From the NCBI RefSeq assembly GCF_000264905.1, contig NW_006763132.1, positions 1,805,822-1,869,821 on the forward strand: DNA of 64,000 nucleotides. Direction: 5' to 3'. The notes under the pieces were generated by a model. That model searched no databases. It was not told the origin of the DNA and worked only from the letters and a program-made list of their open reading frames with translations. Positions within the stretch are counted from its first letter, which is position 1; every line of letters begins with the position of its first letter. This document shows positions 23,231 to 35,032 of this stretch, in pieces. The position numbers and the translations under genes were made by a program. This DNA is from Stereum hirsutum FP-91666 SS1. Lineage: Eukaryota; Basidiomycota; Agaricomycetes; Russulales; Stereaceae.

Positions 23231-24307
23231 TCAAGGCTCAATGAGAGTTGCCTTTTGGAGCGCAGCCGCGGTCTGGACCAACACCCTGCCGTTCATCGTC
23301 GCTCCCGTGACGAGTGTCGCAGAAGTAGCGCCGAGCAATACGCCTTCGAAATGCGAAGTGCTGCCGAGTGTGACGGCACCTATGCCACGGTAAAGATCAA
23401 AATATAATATTAGTTCAATATTTTTCGGACCGGAACCATAGTTTTAATGGATGGATCACTGATGCGCACCAGAGACGACCCAGACGATGTTGCTTGCACG
23501 CGCACCGCCGGCCAAAATGACTTTGACACCTGCAGCGGAGGAGAGCCCGCCGGAGATCTGGAAGATCCACGCTGAATGCCACGGACTGTTAAGAGCTATT
23601 GTACGTAGAGTAAGGAGGAAAAGACATACTATCGGACGAAGTGCCGGATATGGTCACCGTGGATGGGATAGAGACGGAGTTGGTCCACTTGTACAGACCA
23701 GGCTTGAGAGTCAATCCACCGATGCTGCCTGTGATTCAAACCGAAAATATATAAGCAAGACGAGATCAACATGTCGCATGATAGATGGGCTGGATGGATG
23801 ATTGGTGATGTACGTACCACTACCGAGATTGAGGAAGTCTGGGTTAACACGTCCTGCAGCGTTGACGAAGGCAGTCTGCATGTCCGAAATTGCAGTAGTC
23901 AATTGGCTTGGCGTCGGTGAGGTGAAATCTGCGGCATAAAGCTCCCCAATGACTTGGTGCGAGGCCGCGAAGGTGCCGGCTTTAGTGAGAGAGAATCCGG
24001 TGAGGGAGCTCGATGCCGCGGGGCTCACGCCGATATTACCATCTATGCAAATCGGATACATTACCGTAAGTCAACCTCGAGGTATCAGTATGAACAAACG
24101 CACCGATGATAGACTGGGGAACGGTGGAGACTCCTGATTTGGCAAGGATAACGAATGTTCCTGCACTGCCGAGGGGAACGGCGGCGGGGCCTGCCGCTAG
24201 GACGACGGTCACGATCTTGGGGAGACCTTGGTCAGAGTGGACATGAACGGAAAGAAAGAAAGGTGTCGGGTGCATACCGCAAAGAAGACAACGAGGAACG
24301 ATTGCAT
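23231..24307 (-). CDS. Secreted ice-binding protein (DUF3494 family)
   Basis: Six exons (24278-24307, 24104-24215, 23818-24042, 23630-23728, 23470-23571, 23231-23379) join in phase to 238 residues, typical of fungal ice-binding proteins. A signal peptide (MQSFLVVFFAIVTVVLAAGP) is followed by VPLGSAGTFVILAKSGVSTV, GNIGVSPAASSSLTGFS, LNLGSGSIGGLTLKPGLY, WIFQISGGLSSAAGVKVIL, NIVWVVSGAVTLGSTSHFEG and GATMNGRVLVQTAAALQ, the ordered blocks of the DUF3494 beta-helix. Known members from snow moulds and other basidiomycetes bind ice and block recrystallisation outside the cell; others may serve adhesion. The family is known for horizontal transfer among cold-living microbes. Six introns argue it has long been resident here. 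TATA-like element near 24371-24378. Confidence 0.92.
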
Positions 24308-24389
24308 GGTCGAAATTGTGTGCTTGCGATTGAGGGATGGAGGATAAGGTATATTGTCTGAGGTCTGCCTTTATATATACTCACATAGA

Positions 24390-26956
24390 GTCAAGCAAAT
24401 GCCATTTTTTTTAGGATGACGAGCATGGTGCGGAGTACAATAAATGTCAAGTGCAATGCTGTCACCATTGAAGTCGTCATGCCTCGTTTTGTTCCGATCC
24501 TTTGTTCCCTGGCTAATATTACATAGCCGCATGGAGCGTGGCCAGGAGATGATCACAGTCGGATATCACCAAACAGCGGTCAGAGAGCACCGACCGTGGC
24601 TGCAAGTTGGTCCCGTAACAGACGGAAGTGGAGTTAAGAGATCCCACCTGCCAACACGCTGAGCAATAAAATGTTTCCAGGTTTGAAGCGGTGAATTTTC
24701 ATCGAGCAGGGGACTGTGCGGGTGCACAATTCTCACTGGCGTGTTGTATCTCAATAAAAAGATGTCGACGTCAGGCCTTGAGTGTGCACGGACTCACCTT
24801 CGTGACGACATTCTTCTACGATGCAGTGGCGGGCACAGAGTGTCGGTCAATAGAGGCAGCTTGACGTGATTTACGGTATCAGCAAAGAAGAAAAAGATTG
24901 AAAAGAAGCTCAGAACCAGGCCGATCTCTGGCCGCGCATTCCACCGCATGCCCACAGGGAACGACAGCAGACTCGAGACAGCACATCCTCGAGGAACGGT
25001 GGGCCCCTCTAGTTGCGAGTACATATGCAATGGAGGCCTTCATTACGATGGGCGAGGCGAGCCTTTTTTGTCAAGTGATCGTCAAGATGGTGATCTAAAT
25101 GAACTTTTCAAGCGCTCCGGAAATCTTGCTTCTGAGGGTTTCATCTCCATAAGGAAGAGCTCGTCCGCTGGCCAATACTATGGTTCGCAAGATGCAAGAC
25201 ACGACATGAGAACCGGATGGACGAGAGGGGGGTCCTGAATCCACAGTCGCGGCAGAAGCCTGGTCAATGGTGGTGTTCGCGTCTATGTCCTCCTCCATCC
25301 GCTTTGACCAAACTCAGTGAGAGTGAGTCGGAGACAAGATGTAAGTATGGTAACAATTTCGAACACACTCAGAGTATCGTGGAGCCGTTGTTTGAGACGC
25401 TGACAGTCACCATAGGTACGGTGGAAGCGTACTGCTGGGACACCAGCTACGAGTGGTAGAAAACGTAGAACAGGCCTGTGGATATGTCACGGTGGCCTGC
25501 CGCGGAGAAAATACCATGATGGTGGCATCTCACTTGTCGCATCCTGTGAGTACTCATGAGCCAAGGTTTCGCATGCAAAGGGGGAATAAGTGACATGAAC
25601 AAGTCAAGGAAGCGGACTTGAAAAGTTTTCAGATGAAGAGACTACCGTGGCAGTCATTGCAGTGTGCGGACTTCAGTATGCCGATGAAAACGTACAGGGC
25701 CGTTGCACCGTGACTGGTCAGCCATTAAGGTCGCAGGCCTAGGAGTCATGACCTACGTACTAGATGAGCCTGGTCTGTCCAACCAGCAGACCGCGATGGA
25801 ATGGTTCAGTGTACTTGAAGAGGAGGGAAAACCAAAGAAAACGGAAGTTGAGTACTAAGTTGACGATTTTGAAATTAGACATGCCAGCCGCCAAAGCGAC
25901 GTCGCCCGGCCGAATCAGGATTCGACACGTGCATCGAGCAGAGCAGCCAATCGTTCAACCGGCGGGCGCGACTCCCGCTCGTTGATTTCGCCGTCCACTC
26001 GTGCTATCAAACAGCTTTTCAGCTATACATGCTTCTCCTTCCGTGAGCGACTCGCTAAAATGCCCAGGAAAAGTTAAACCCGCTCCGAGTCTGCCCCCTT
26101 TGGGTTCTTCCGACATCTCAGTGGTTTCGACTCGGATATTGTAAGGACTTCGTTTCGTCCATGCCAGTATCTTTTGGTTCGATTCGGATGCACTACACCT
26201 AACAACGGTTCTCATCCCCGTTCCGAGACCTTCTGACTTTCTTGGAAACAAGGCTACGAGTCCCTGTGGGCTTACAGACCTGTGAAACAAACTCTACCTC
26301 CAAATTTGGCATCCCTTTCAGATAATACTCTCTCCCATGCTTTCATCCGTAACGAGCGACAACATCCTTTGTTCACGGGTCGAAGTACAAGGCTGAAGCC
26401 TCGATTGCGGAAATCATGAGGTGTTCAAAGGGAAATCCGAAGAGCACCAGGCGAAGTTGCTCGCGGTATAAAGGCGTTGGTATGTCAGTGGTCCCCGAAG
26501 CGTTATCCTCCCGATTTTGATGGCTCTCCATCACTCTTCCTCTCTGGACCCATGTTGGATGTACGACGTCTTTCACCGCCGCTTCAGTGAGCATTACTAC
26601 TCTATTTCTACGCATAGTGGTAGTCTATCCAGCCAGACCATATGCATGGCCTGTCTCGCCACTCATGTAATGAGTTCGCCACACCCTTTGCTATCACGCT
26701 AGCCACGGGTCATTCGACCAGAAGGTCTTTTACCACAGGCATCGTCTGTAATTCGTATATGAGGCATATTTTATTCTACTTAATCGTATTCATTACACAA
26801 TTCTGTTTGCTCTAGATATTACGGCTTCCACGTCATTCTCGAGAATCCCTGCGCGAAAATATAAAGAAAAATGTACACGAATCTAATGCGAGCTATCAGG
26901 TACGTCGCTGTTCATAAGAGGTCCATACGCGCCTTCACCTACGTCTGCTAAAAGTC
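24390..26956. other. Region without a recognisable gene
   Basis: Short unlinked reading frames only. One hydrophobic stretch on the minus strand (about 24880-24960, GLVLSFFSIFFFFADTV) could be a relic of a membrane protein, but no neighbouring exon supports it. Confidence 0.4.
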
Positions 26957-28447
26957 TCAATCGCTTGGTAGGTACTGGAAGTTGTCCACCTCCTCTTCGT
27001 ACTTCCAATACTTCCTAGTCGCGTCCTCCTCGGTCCAGGTGCCCGCTTTCTTCATCCGCCGAGTCAAGACACGGACCCTACAGCGCCACTCTTCCAAATC
27101 CATACCGTGCTCCCGCCGCATATGCTTATTCAGCCTGTCCCTGCGGATCTCACGTCCCTCACAGTTCTCCTCACAGCTGGTGTACGGACACGCCACCAAC
27201 TTTCCGTGATAGTCGTCAGGGATGCCCCAGCGCTTTTCCCAACCTGGTTTGGCGCGTTCGGCTTTGTGGCGGTTGACGGTGCAGATATGGCGGTAGACGT
27301 CCAGATCCCGGTTGTAGATCTTGGGTTTCTTCTCGTAACAGCCGGGGATGGGGCAACGAAGTTTTTGATCAGGCGGCGTCGACGTCTGGGCAACCTGGTC
27401 GTCCGTGTGCGGAATCGGTCCAGTGGCACCACTGGGATTCAAGGGGAGGGGCTCTTCGGGCGTGGGGACCTCCCTGCCTTCGGGTCTCTCCGCTGAAATT
27501 TGGTGTTGTTGCTGGACCACGGATGCGGTCTTGCGCGTTGTATTTGAGACAGACTTCGAGGTGCCTGTCTTGGTCTTCTTTTTCGTCGGGGCGTCCTGCT
27601 GCGGGGCCTTCCTCTTTCGAGAAGAGGTTGACTTTTTCTTCGCTGCCGCCTCTGCGCGTACGGACGCAGCGAAGCGGAGCAGAGCTTCGAGAGAAGCGGC
27701 ATCCTCGGAGCTAGTCTCATGCACAGCCGGCGGAGTAGAGGTCTCTGGAGGGATGTTGGATGAAGGTACACTAGACGAGCCAGGGGACGGAGTGCGATGA
27801 GCAGCAGCAGACGAAGCCGTGGTATCAGATCGCATCCCGCCTGGCGATGCCCTCTGACCCGGAGTCGCCGGCCGGGGATTCGACGGAGCGAACATGAAGC
27901 CGGGCGGTCTAAAGGGTTCCGACGAGACGGGGGGAGCTTGTGGGGCCAAGTGGGGCATCTCAGGCTCCATCGCAGCTACACGCCGTGGCAAAGGCTTTGT
28001 CTGCCTAGGGAGGGGAGCCTGAGAGGAGCACGGGTTCGCTAGGTAGGAGGGGAAGGTGAAGTTGAAGTTCCAGTCGGAATTGTTGATGTTGGTGTGGGCA
28101 TTCGTTGAGTGCGGTTGCATCAGAGACGGAAGGTTGTCTTGAGGAACAAAGGGATACGCGAACTGTCAAGGTTGCGTGTCAGTGTGTGGATCATAAGGAG
28201 AGCTCCGTCTAATGCGTACCTGTGGTTGTGCATCGTAGTAGTTCGGACACGCGCCATTGAGCTGCTGGGTCGTCGTAGCTTGCGACGATGCCGGTGGGTA
28301 GACGTGCCGCATCGTTGCTTGTTGCATTGTGTGTTGGGGTATCTGAGGGACGGAGGCAGAAGGTTGAGGGCCGAAGGTTTCCAGCAGGTTCTGCAACGCC
28401 CAGTCCCAAGTTCCTTGGTCGTACTGAGTGTAGCTTGTATGATTCAT
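26957..28447 (-). CDS. Two-finger C2H2 protein, probable transcription factor
   Basis: Two exons (28220-28447 and 26957-28162) give 477 residues. The first ~200 residues are Pro/Gln/Ser/Thr-rich and disordered, as in activation domains. A basic patch (about 250-285, with KKKSTSSRKRKAPQQ and TKKKTKTG) may be a nuclear signal. Near the C-terminus lie two zinc-finger-like units: CPIPGCYEKKPKIYNRDLDV followed by YRHICTVNRH, and CPYTSCEENCEGREIRRDRL followed by NKHMRREH. The first has an unusually long loop and the second an extra cysteine, so they are degenerate relative to classical C2H2 units, as is common in mushroom regulators. TATA-like sequence (GGTATAAATACCC on the minus strand) lies about 115 bases upstream. 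Target genes unknown. Confidence 0.8.
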
Positions 28448-29504
28448 ATCCTCTAGGCGTGTACGGTGATCGCGAGAGGAAGGCAGAAAAGCAGGGATGA
28501 GAATGGGACTAGAGGATAGAGCGGGGGGGAAATGAAGTGCTCTCCCGTTGCGACGCCCATGGGTATTTATACCCTTAGCTCTATTTGGTTCCGTAATCGC
28601 TTTGTTCGTTGCCTTATCTGGACATTTCCCTTTTTAGTAACTTTTGGGTGCCGTGTCTGCTCGTTGCTTCCGTTTCGCCCTAATCGTGGGGTGTCGTTGC
28701 TAGGCTAAGCTCCGTGCCGGACCAGGGCCAGAGTTTTGTATAGGTTTCACCTGGGACCGACATTGAACAATAGGTGGTTTCAGGGGCCCAAGCGCGCTAG
28801 TACAGGTTCTGAGTCACGTTATTTTTTTTTTTTCGTCGTAGGACTAATTTCGAGAAAAGTCACTGATGTGCACGATGACCTTGATTTGTTAGTAAGGATG
28901 TCCGCCCAGATCCTCGCGGATACTGTGATGTAGTCCTTAGGCTCGGCTTTGTGCAGCCACATTTTTGACTGAGGCCTAATTTTTCTTGGGTCCTAGACAC
29001 GGGTCCCGGCGGTTCCTTCGGCGGACCGTGGGTCCATGCCGCGACAAAGTGCGACATGTCTCAATTCGTGCATAGCAACGCCAGCACAAAGCTATCCGTC
29101 CCCCGGCCCGTCGGTCAACGCATTGTAGACGGTAACTTCATGGGCAAATTTCACCGGCAGAGGCTGGTACCGGCCGTTGACTGACGAATCTCGACTTCAA
29201 AGGGCCTTGCTTCTTTCGTATTCCCATCATATGGGTGTAAAGCTATTGCGGTTCACTACTAAACTCTGTACCATTCAGGCTGTTCATCGAGACTGTCGCC
29301 CACAGAATACGCGTTCTACAATATTGTAAAGGGTATAGCTCCGGCCTGATTTCCTATTCAAGAGGACACTCGCCGCGCTCCCCACCACCGAAACGATCGA
29401 CATGGAATGTAAAAAAAGACCATTTATGTGACTGGAATGCGCAGCAGGGATGAAGATATTGTGTCTTGTGAGCTACCACGACGTCGCGACCTAGTCTTCG
29501 AGGT
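28448..29504. other. Intergenic region
   Basis: Upstream region of the C2H2 gene, with a TATA box near 28562-28574, and the downstream end of the O-methyltransferase gene. No gene or RNA recognised. Confidence 0.5.
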
Positions 29505-31710
29505 CTAGTCTCGGGCGAACTCGATGAGACCGGTCTCCGCAAGGTGCCACACCTTGACGAATCGGAGGCCCGCCTGCTCACTGTTCAGGGCTGTCAATAC
29601 TTGTAAACACAAAAAATCGCGAGACAACAGTTCTTACCCAAGATCTTTGAACTGTTCAAGAGTTCTCTCCGACGCGTTGAAAAGAACCAGCATTTCCAAA
29701 TCCAAAAATCCGCTGCGGGCTGCTCCGTAGCCGTAGTTCGGCAAGAGAGGATAGGGTGCCTGTGTGCGGAAAGGAGTGTCAGATCGTACAAGTGTCGTAG
29801 ATCGCTAGCTTAACCAAATGGACACATACCCTATCAATGTTTGCCTCCAAAGTCTCCAGGAGATGCTTTAGTTGAACTGCAGACAATAGATAGTCGCGCA
29901 ACTTACCGTGTGTCCTTGGGATTTTTTGAACGTGGCGCGATCCTTCGTGCCCAGTGTCCACCATCGCGATCTGCGTTTGTCGTCTCCCTTGACACCGTTC
30001 AGGGCCTTTCCGCTGACACCATTAACGGTCTTTCCGTTGACGCCGTTGGCGGCGCCATGACCGTTCGCCTTCCCCTTATCTACAACGGTCGACGAGAGAA
30101 TGTATTCATCTTCCGGTAGAGAAGGACGTCAGTCCGAACGAAACCTATTCGAGAAGAGACCAAACACGTACGAAGTAACAGGCGACTACCCTCCTTCATC
30201 GCCATTCGTATATTCTTCAGGATTGCGATGCATTCATCGCGAGGCCAGTCGTGAATGACCTGCCGAATCTGTTACCCATATGCTACGCTTAGTAACATGT
30301 CTATCGTGCGCACAGTGCCATAACTACCCACATAGTAGATGTCCTGAGCCATCACAGGAGGCGATTTGAAAAAGTCTATGGGAACGAAGTTGGCGTGTGT
30401 CTGAGGGGAGGGATGCTCTTTCTCCCATAACTATCGAGGCTTGATCTCAGTAAACTCGTCCATAGCAAGCTGTGACTAATGAGACACATACCGCTTTGGT
30501 ATCTTCAAGGACGTACTCTCTATCCTGCATGGTGAAGCGAAGGTGTGGGTGCGCCTTGGATATCCTGAGGGGCACAAATCCATTGCCACAACCGATATCG
30601 CAGACCGTGGTACCCTCCGGAAGATCCTTCCAGGGGAACTCTGAGGCAGGAATCATTACGCAGAGCAGGGAAAGTTGTGGATACAATCTACACTCACCAC
30701 GGTCAACGATGTCTACATCGGTCATGCTGAACCAGGCCATCATGCTGCGATTGAAGAGCTGTTATTGATGACGAGGTGAGCCCTTGAAGGACTCGCTGTT
30801 TGAAAGTCGGAGAAACCCACCGCACTCATCTCAGGCTAATGAGTCCAAGAGTGATATGATTAGGGCATTGGAACCCAAAAGGTCTTAGCGTACAAGATGG
30901 ACTGACATTCTTCTGCAGCCATTCAAAGGCCGTTCCGTCCGGCATTCTGTCCTTGATTCCAAGTGAGAACGGTGCTTTGCTTGGACTATACGAGTGGCTA
31001 TATTCAGGAGATGTCAAGGCCTCAAAGAAATTCCCAATGGCAATCGGATCAAAGTGATTCAACCGAACAGCGAGAATAGCCCAGAGTGGCGTGTCGGAGA
31101 GAAGAGACAGAGACAGTGGGTTGTTCGTGAACGTGGCGGGTTCGACTGGTAATATGCCACACATGGGCATCGTGCGAGTTAGCGATACCCACAGGCCCAT
31201 GTAGGTACTACTCGGAGGTCATGGGAGGCGAGAGCTAACCTTCGCGGAAACAGTGCTTTGCCGCTAAAAATCGCATGATTCGCAGGAGCTTTCCTTCCTC
31301 GAGCTGAGTCTCTGAGGCAATATCGGAGATATGGAGGCCTTTAGAATGATTCAGCAGGATGTCTGGTATCTTCTTGTTTATAACAATTTGAGTACAGACA
31401 GCGTCCATAGCTGCTGTGCAACGCTAGGTAGTCCCTGCATCATCAACTTCATGATGGTCGCAGCAAAGTAACCACTTACTGTATATACGCTCAAGTCAGG
31501 AGGCATGAGAGTGGATGTGAGTTGGTTACATGCGGCCTCCAAAGTGCGGAGAGTTCGTTTCAGCGAGATATTTCCTTCTGGTACCTTGAACGCCTCGATA
31601 GTGTCTAAAGTGGGAACAGAGCCAGCTGCCTCGTAGATTGAGATGGCCTCTTCCGCAGAGGTGTTGATTAATGAGAGCAGAGCGCGTAAGTCTTCCGCAG
31701 GAGAAGGCAT
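29505..31710 (-). CDS. SAM-dependent O-methyltransferase, 12 exons
   Basis: Exons 31480-31710, 31240-31423, 30907-31145, 30821-30835, 30698-30758, 30492-30640, 30332-30430, 30172-30268, 29907-30109, 29830-29865, 29638-29759 and 29505-29580 keep phase and give about 503 residues. The N-terminal part is the helical dimerisation domain (IPDILLNHSKGLHISDIA, ATFTNNPLSLSLL). VCDIGCGNGFVPLRI is SAM motif I, QDREYVLE the acidic-strand region, RQVIHDWPRDECIAILKNIR contains the catalytic His of this family, and RTLEQFKDLG...GLRFVKVWHLAETGLIEF is the C-terminus. The enzyme methylates hydroxyl groups of small phenolic or polyketide compounds; the substrate cannot be predicted. Odd points are a 15-base exon (PEMSA), an Asn/Gly-rich insert near residue 385-410 (ANGVNGKTVNG), and a weak junction before the 36-base exon, where the intron is only 41 bases. 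Confidence 0.9.
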
Positions 31711-32198
31711 GGTGGACAGCCGGGCGAGCAGAATCGATGGTACAAGTCAGCGCGAGGGGCAAAGTGCGATGCTCAGAAGAGATGGGGCCTTATACTACGC
31801 GCCCAGCTTTTCTCTCTCACGAGGGGGGGAATCATCGAGCCGCGGGTAAAGCGCAGTGGTAGGGACGCCCGAACTCTGTGTGTTCCAGTGGAGCGGTAGA
31901 AGTGAAACACAGATGGAGAAGTGGGTAGATGGCAGCAGTAGTTTGCGGGTGAGAAGCGTTGAAGGACCGGCAGAACCATAGCAGCTTTGGTTATAAAAAG
32001 CTACTACATGTCAATGCCGAGGAGAAAGCCAAAATGCTTCAATGAAGCTTTGAACAGTAATCGGGTCTGGGAACAGCTGATAGAGTGGCTAAACTGTAAA
32101 TTCAGAATGTGCAAGGAAAGAGACGTATCCTGAGAGTAGTCGGGCATGTTCGCTTAGCATGGGCGACAACAGTTACACAGTCTACGTATAGATGTCTC
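31711..32198. other. O-methyltransferase promoter region
   Basis: No gene. A TATA-like TTATAAAAAG (plus strand, 31990-31999) lies far upstream; nothing else stands out. Confidence 0.4.
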
Positions 32199-32835
32199 CT
32201 AGCACCCAAGAGATGCTAAGTCCTCAGCAATTGCGATGACAAAAGTTTATTCGAGACAGCACGTGCGAAGACAGTGGGAACTCACAGAGATCAGCTGCAT
32301 CTTCATGAGACATGCCATCGTACCGTCCGCAATGATCATCCTCGTCGGAAGATGCCCAATCATCAAGCGGTATGTAGTGGTTACGAGGCATCCTCGGAGT
32401 TCTGCCCTTCTTGACTAGTTCTGCCTTGATCTTCACATTGAGTTCCTGTGGGGGTAACATATTTATTTAATGGACAGGAACTGGACGATGAGAGAGCTCA
32501 GATGGAAGGAAGAGGTAAAGACTTACCTCTACGTCAGAGCGTCTATAATACACACGTTTTTCGACGAGGACGATGTTTAGCTTTTTCATATCGCATACTT
32601 TGAGCTGTCATCATGTAAATGATTAACGAGCCTACTTCAGTAACGGGAAAGGAGAAAACATGCTACTGACTTTGTACTTTCTGCGCGCATCTCTTTCCGT
32701 TATGAGATTGGGATCCGAGGACCGAGTAAGCTTGAGGTGTATAGCTAAGTCTTGGACATCGCAAAGCTTGTGTATCCGACTCGTCTTCGCGCCACTATAC
32801 GATGACAACTCTTCGTCAAGATCTTCTGCTTTGAT
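32199..32835 (-). CDS. Unrecognised gene, 3' part (four in-phase exons)
   Basis: Exons 32671-32835, 32527-32604, 32286-32445 and 32199-32215 keep phase and code about 139 residues to a stop. The readable parts are IHKLCDVQDLAIHLKLTRSS, ITERDARRKYKLKVCDMKKL, VEKRVYYRRSDVEELNVKIK and RMPRNHYIPLDDWASSDEDD, charged and helical with an acidic tail. Upstream of 32835 a CTGAC branch-point-like sequence and GGCAG acceptor support another intron, but the 5' exons cannot be assigned because several frames are open for 20-40 residues. The retrotransposon at 33293 lies about 450 bases upstream, so the 5' end may be displaced or broken by that insertion. I do not recognise the family. Confidence 0.5.
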
Positions 32836-33284
32836 CTGCCACTCAAAGGAGGTCAGATGCGCTGATTATGAAGATACAGGGAGCGTAAATCGCCTTGAAG
32901 CGCTTGAAGACCTCCGTTCGAGGGATGGCCTCTCCCGGTTCCTTGCTTTCGTGGCTCTGTGTAGGTTTTCTGTACGATGGGGTGCAATCTTAGATTATAT
33001 TAGGGGCCATATAAAGAAGTAATATCATACTTTGACATGATTGTAGCAACGGAAAGTCCGAGACGGAAGAGAGGGCTTGAATAGTTGCGTGCTTTCCGAA
33101 AAGTCTAGATTTTATCCATTCCCTAGCGTTCTCGAGCATTCGAAGGCCATAACATAATCGTTCCCCTTAAAAAACAAGGCAAAGGAGAAAAATGCGAGCA
33201 TAGGAGGTAGGTAAACCTCGTCGACAGGAGCAGTGGTTGACGAGCGGAAATAGCGACTCAACGGTTGCTTCCGCATTACAAAAG

Positions 33285-34642
33285 TGGGCGGACCGGAGAA
33301 CTCCTCGCGATCTGGTATGCAGCGGACAGAACACCTCTATCCGCTCCACTCACAATCACATCAGATTCCCGATACGGAATCAACGGCCTCACAAAGCACC
33401 TACCTAAGTGGGCGGACATGGGTTGGATCGGTATATCCAACGCCTACCTCTTCCAAGCCACCGCGGCCATACTCCAGCGAAGAGGAAACAAGTCGTACCT
33501 AGAATGGGTCAAAGGTCACAATGGAAACGCTGGGAACGAAGGAGCTGACGAACTGGCCGGCGCGGGGACGGAACTTGAACACAGCGATCTCAACGTTCAC
33601 ATACCCCAACGTTTTAGGCTCACAGGAGCCAAACTAGTTAAGGCGACACAGTCGCTCTTATACAAAGGTCTAAGAATGAAAGAAAACAAACCGGTCCGTA
33701 ACAGGACAAGCCAAGAGCTCAGCGAGGCGAGACAGGGAGTTAAAAACCTATGTGGCAGAACGTTAACCGATGCCCAAATCTGGGACTCCATACGACACAG
33801 GGACTTCTCCAGAGGATACCGCACCTTCATATGGAGGGTACTACATGCTGGTTTCAAATGCGGATCATACTGGGAAAACATACAGAATTATGAGCATAGA
33901 GGAACGTGCCCATGCTGTAACGATACGAGCGAAACAACAAGACACATACTCACAGAGTGCTCAGCAAGAGGAAGAGTACTAATCTGGAGCCTGGCAAAAC
34001 GACTCTGGGAGCGAAAGGGCATGCAATGGCCAAATGCTTTCAGCTATGGTACAATCCTAGGCTGCGGAGTGAGCGACTTCAAGACGGGGGACGGAAAGAG
34101 ACTACCCGGGGCAAACCGACTGTGGCGCATCCTCATCTCTGAATCCGCCCACCTTATATGGAAATTGTGTTGTATCCGTCGCATACAACATGAAGATGAC
34201 CCTGAGATGAGCTTCTCCCACAATGAAATCCATAACAAATGGGTCTTCACTATGAACCAACGGCTATCACTTGACCGAAGCACAAGTAATAAAATGAAAT
34301 TCGGAACAAAAGCCACCCGACCAGATCTCGTGCTCAAAACATGGAACGGGACTCTCCTCAACGAGGAAAATCTGCCGGAGAACTGGCTCTGGCAGGCTGG
34401 GGTTTTAGTAGGTATACCATCAAGAAGGACTCGAGACCCGAGACCAGACGGATGATAGCCCTACACTGTTCGACATCTAGTCGTTCGTGCGTAAAGCATT
34501 TCCCCAGGGTTTCTGTCATTTTGGACTGCGGGGTGAGATCCCCCGCCCACCGACGATGAGGCGGAAGAGGTTTGCCCTTGGCGAATGCTCGACGCTGAGT
34601 TTAAACCAAAAAAAAAAAAAAAAAAAAAAAAAAATGGGCGGA
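33285..34642 (+). mobile_element. 5'-truncated non-LTR retrotransposon, copy 2, with target-site duplication
   Basis: The element runs 33293-34634. It ends in a 3' untranslated region shared with copy 1 and a 27-base poly(A) tail (34608-34634). TGGGCGGA flanks it exactly on both sides (33285-33292 and 34635-34642), the expected target-site duplication of target-primed reverse transcription. The 5' end begins within the RNase H domain, so the reverse transcriptase part was lost on insertion. The intact tail and perfect flanks indicate a fairly recent event. Confidence 0.9.
33293..34455 (+). pseudogene. RNase H and C-terminal domain of a retrotransposon polyprotein
   Basis: An open frame of about 385 residues with no natural start. 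GELLAIWYA carries the second catalytic acid, TITSDSRYGINGL the third, and WVKGHNGNAGNEGADELA the His and last Asp of RNase H; the first Asp is missing because of the 5' truncation. After it come FIWRVLHAGFKCG and a Cys/His cluster CPCCNDTSETTRHILTEC, then a C-terminus ending VGIPSRRTRDPRPDG. RNase H after reverse transcriptase is known in several non-LTR clades of fungi. The frame has not decayed, which fits a recent insertion rather than use by the host. Confidence 0.85.
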
Positions 34643-35032
34643 GTTTAGATCGGAGGAGTATTACTCGGTAGCGCAGTGGCGGTGGCCCAAAAGCCCGCCT
34701 TCAACCTTGTAAATCGATGCAAAAGTAACGCGGTGACATCTGCATAAAGAGATGGTATAAAAATACATTGTGAAACCGCACATCAAAATCACAGGAGAAG
34801 TCACTCGCGACGCAAACGACGCATGCACAAAAAAACCCCAAAAGTCATAATGTGCGTATCGCGCTCGGTGAGTGCTGTACTCGTACATAACTAACAGCTA
34901 TAATGTACCTGAGAAGTGAAGAAGGAACCATAGTAGAACGTCCACAGGAATATAGGCGAAGAATCCAAGACACAGAAACAACAGTCACGTCTCGGAACCT
35001 TGACAGACTTTTGATTCAAGTCTTGCCTGCGT
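34643..35032. other. Intergenic region
   Basis: Flank of the retrotransposon and downstream end of the first repeat-protein gene. A box-A-like TAGCGCAGTGG occurs at 34671 but no tRNA fold follows. Confidence 0.4.

Noticed and set aside
27405..27800. 131-codon plus-strand frame
   Set aside because: It is the shadow of the C2H2 gene on the other strand.
34666..34690. Box-A-like TAGCGCAGTGG as a tRNA or SINE head
   Set aside because: No box B at the right distance and no cloverleaf; a related GGCGGTGGCC stretch near 42565 is too short to prove a SINE.
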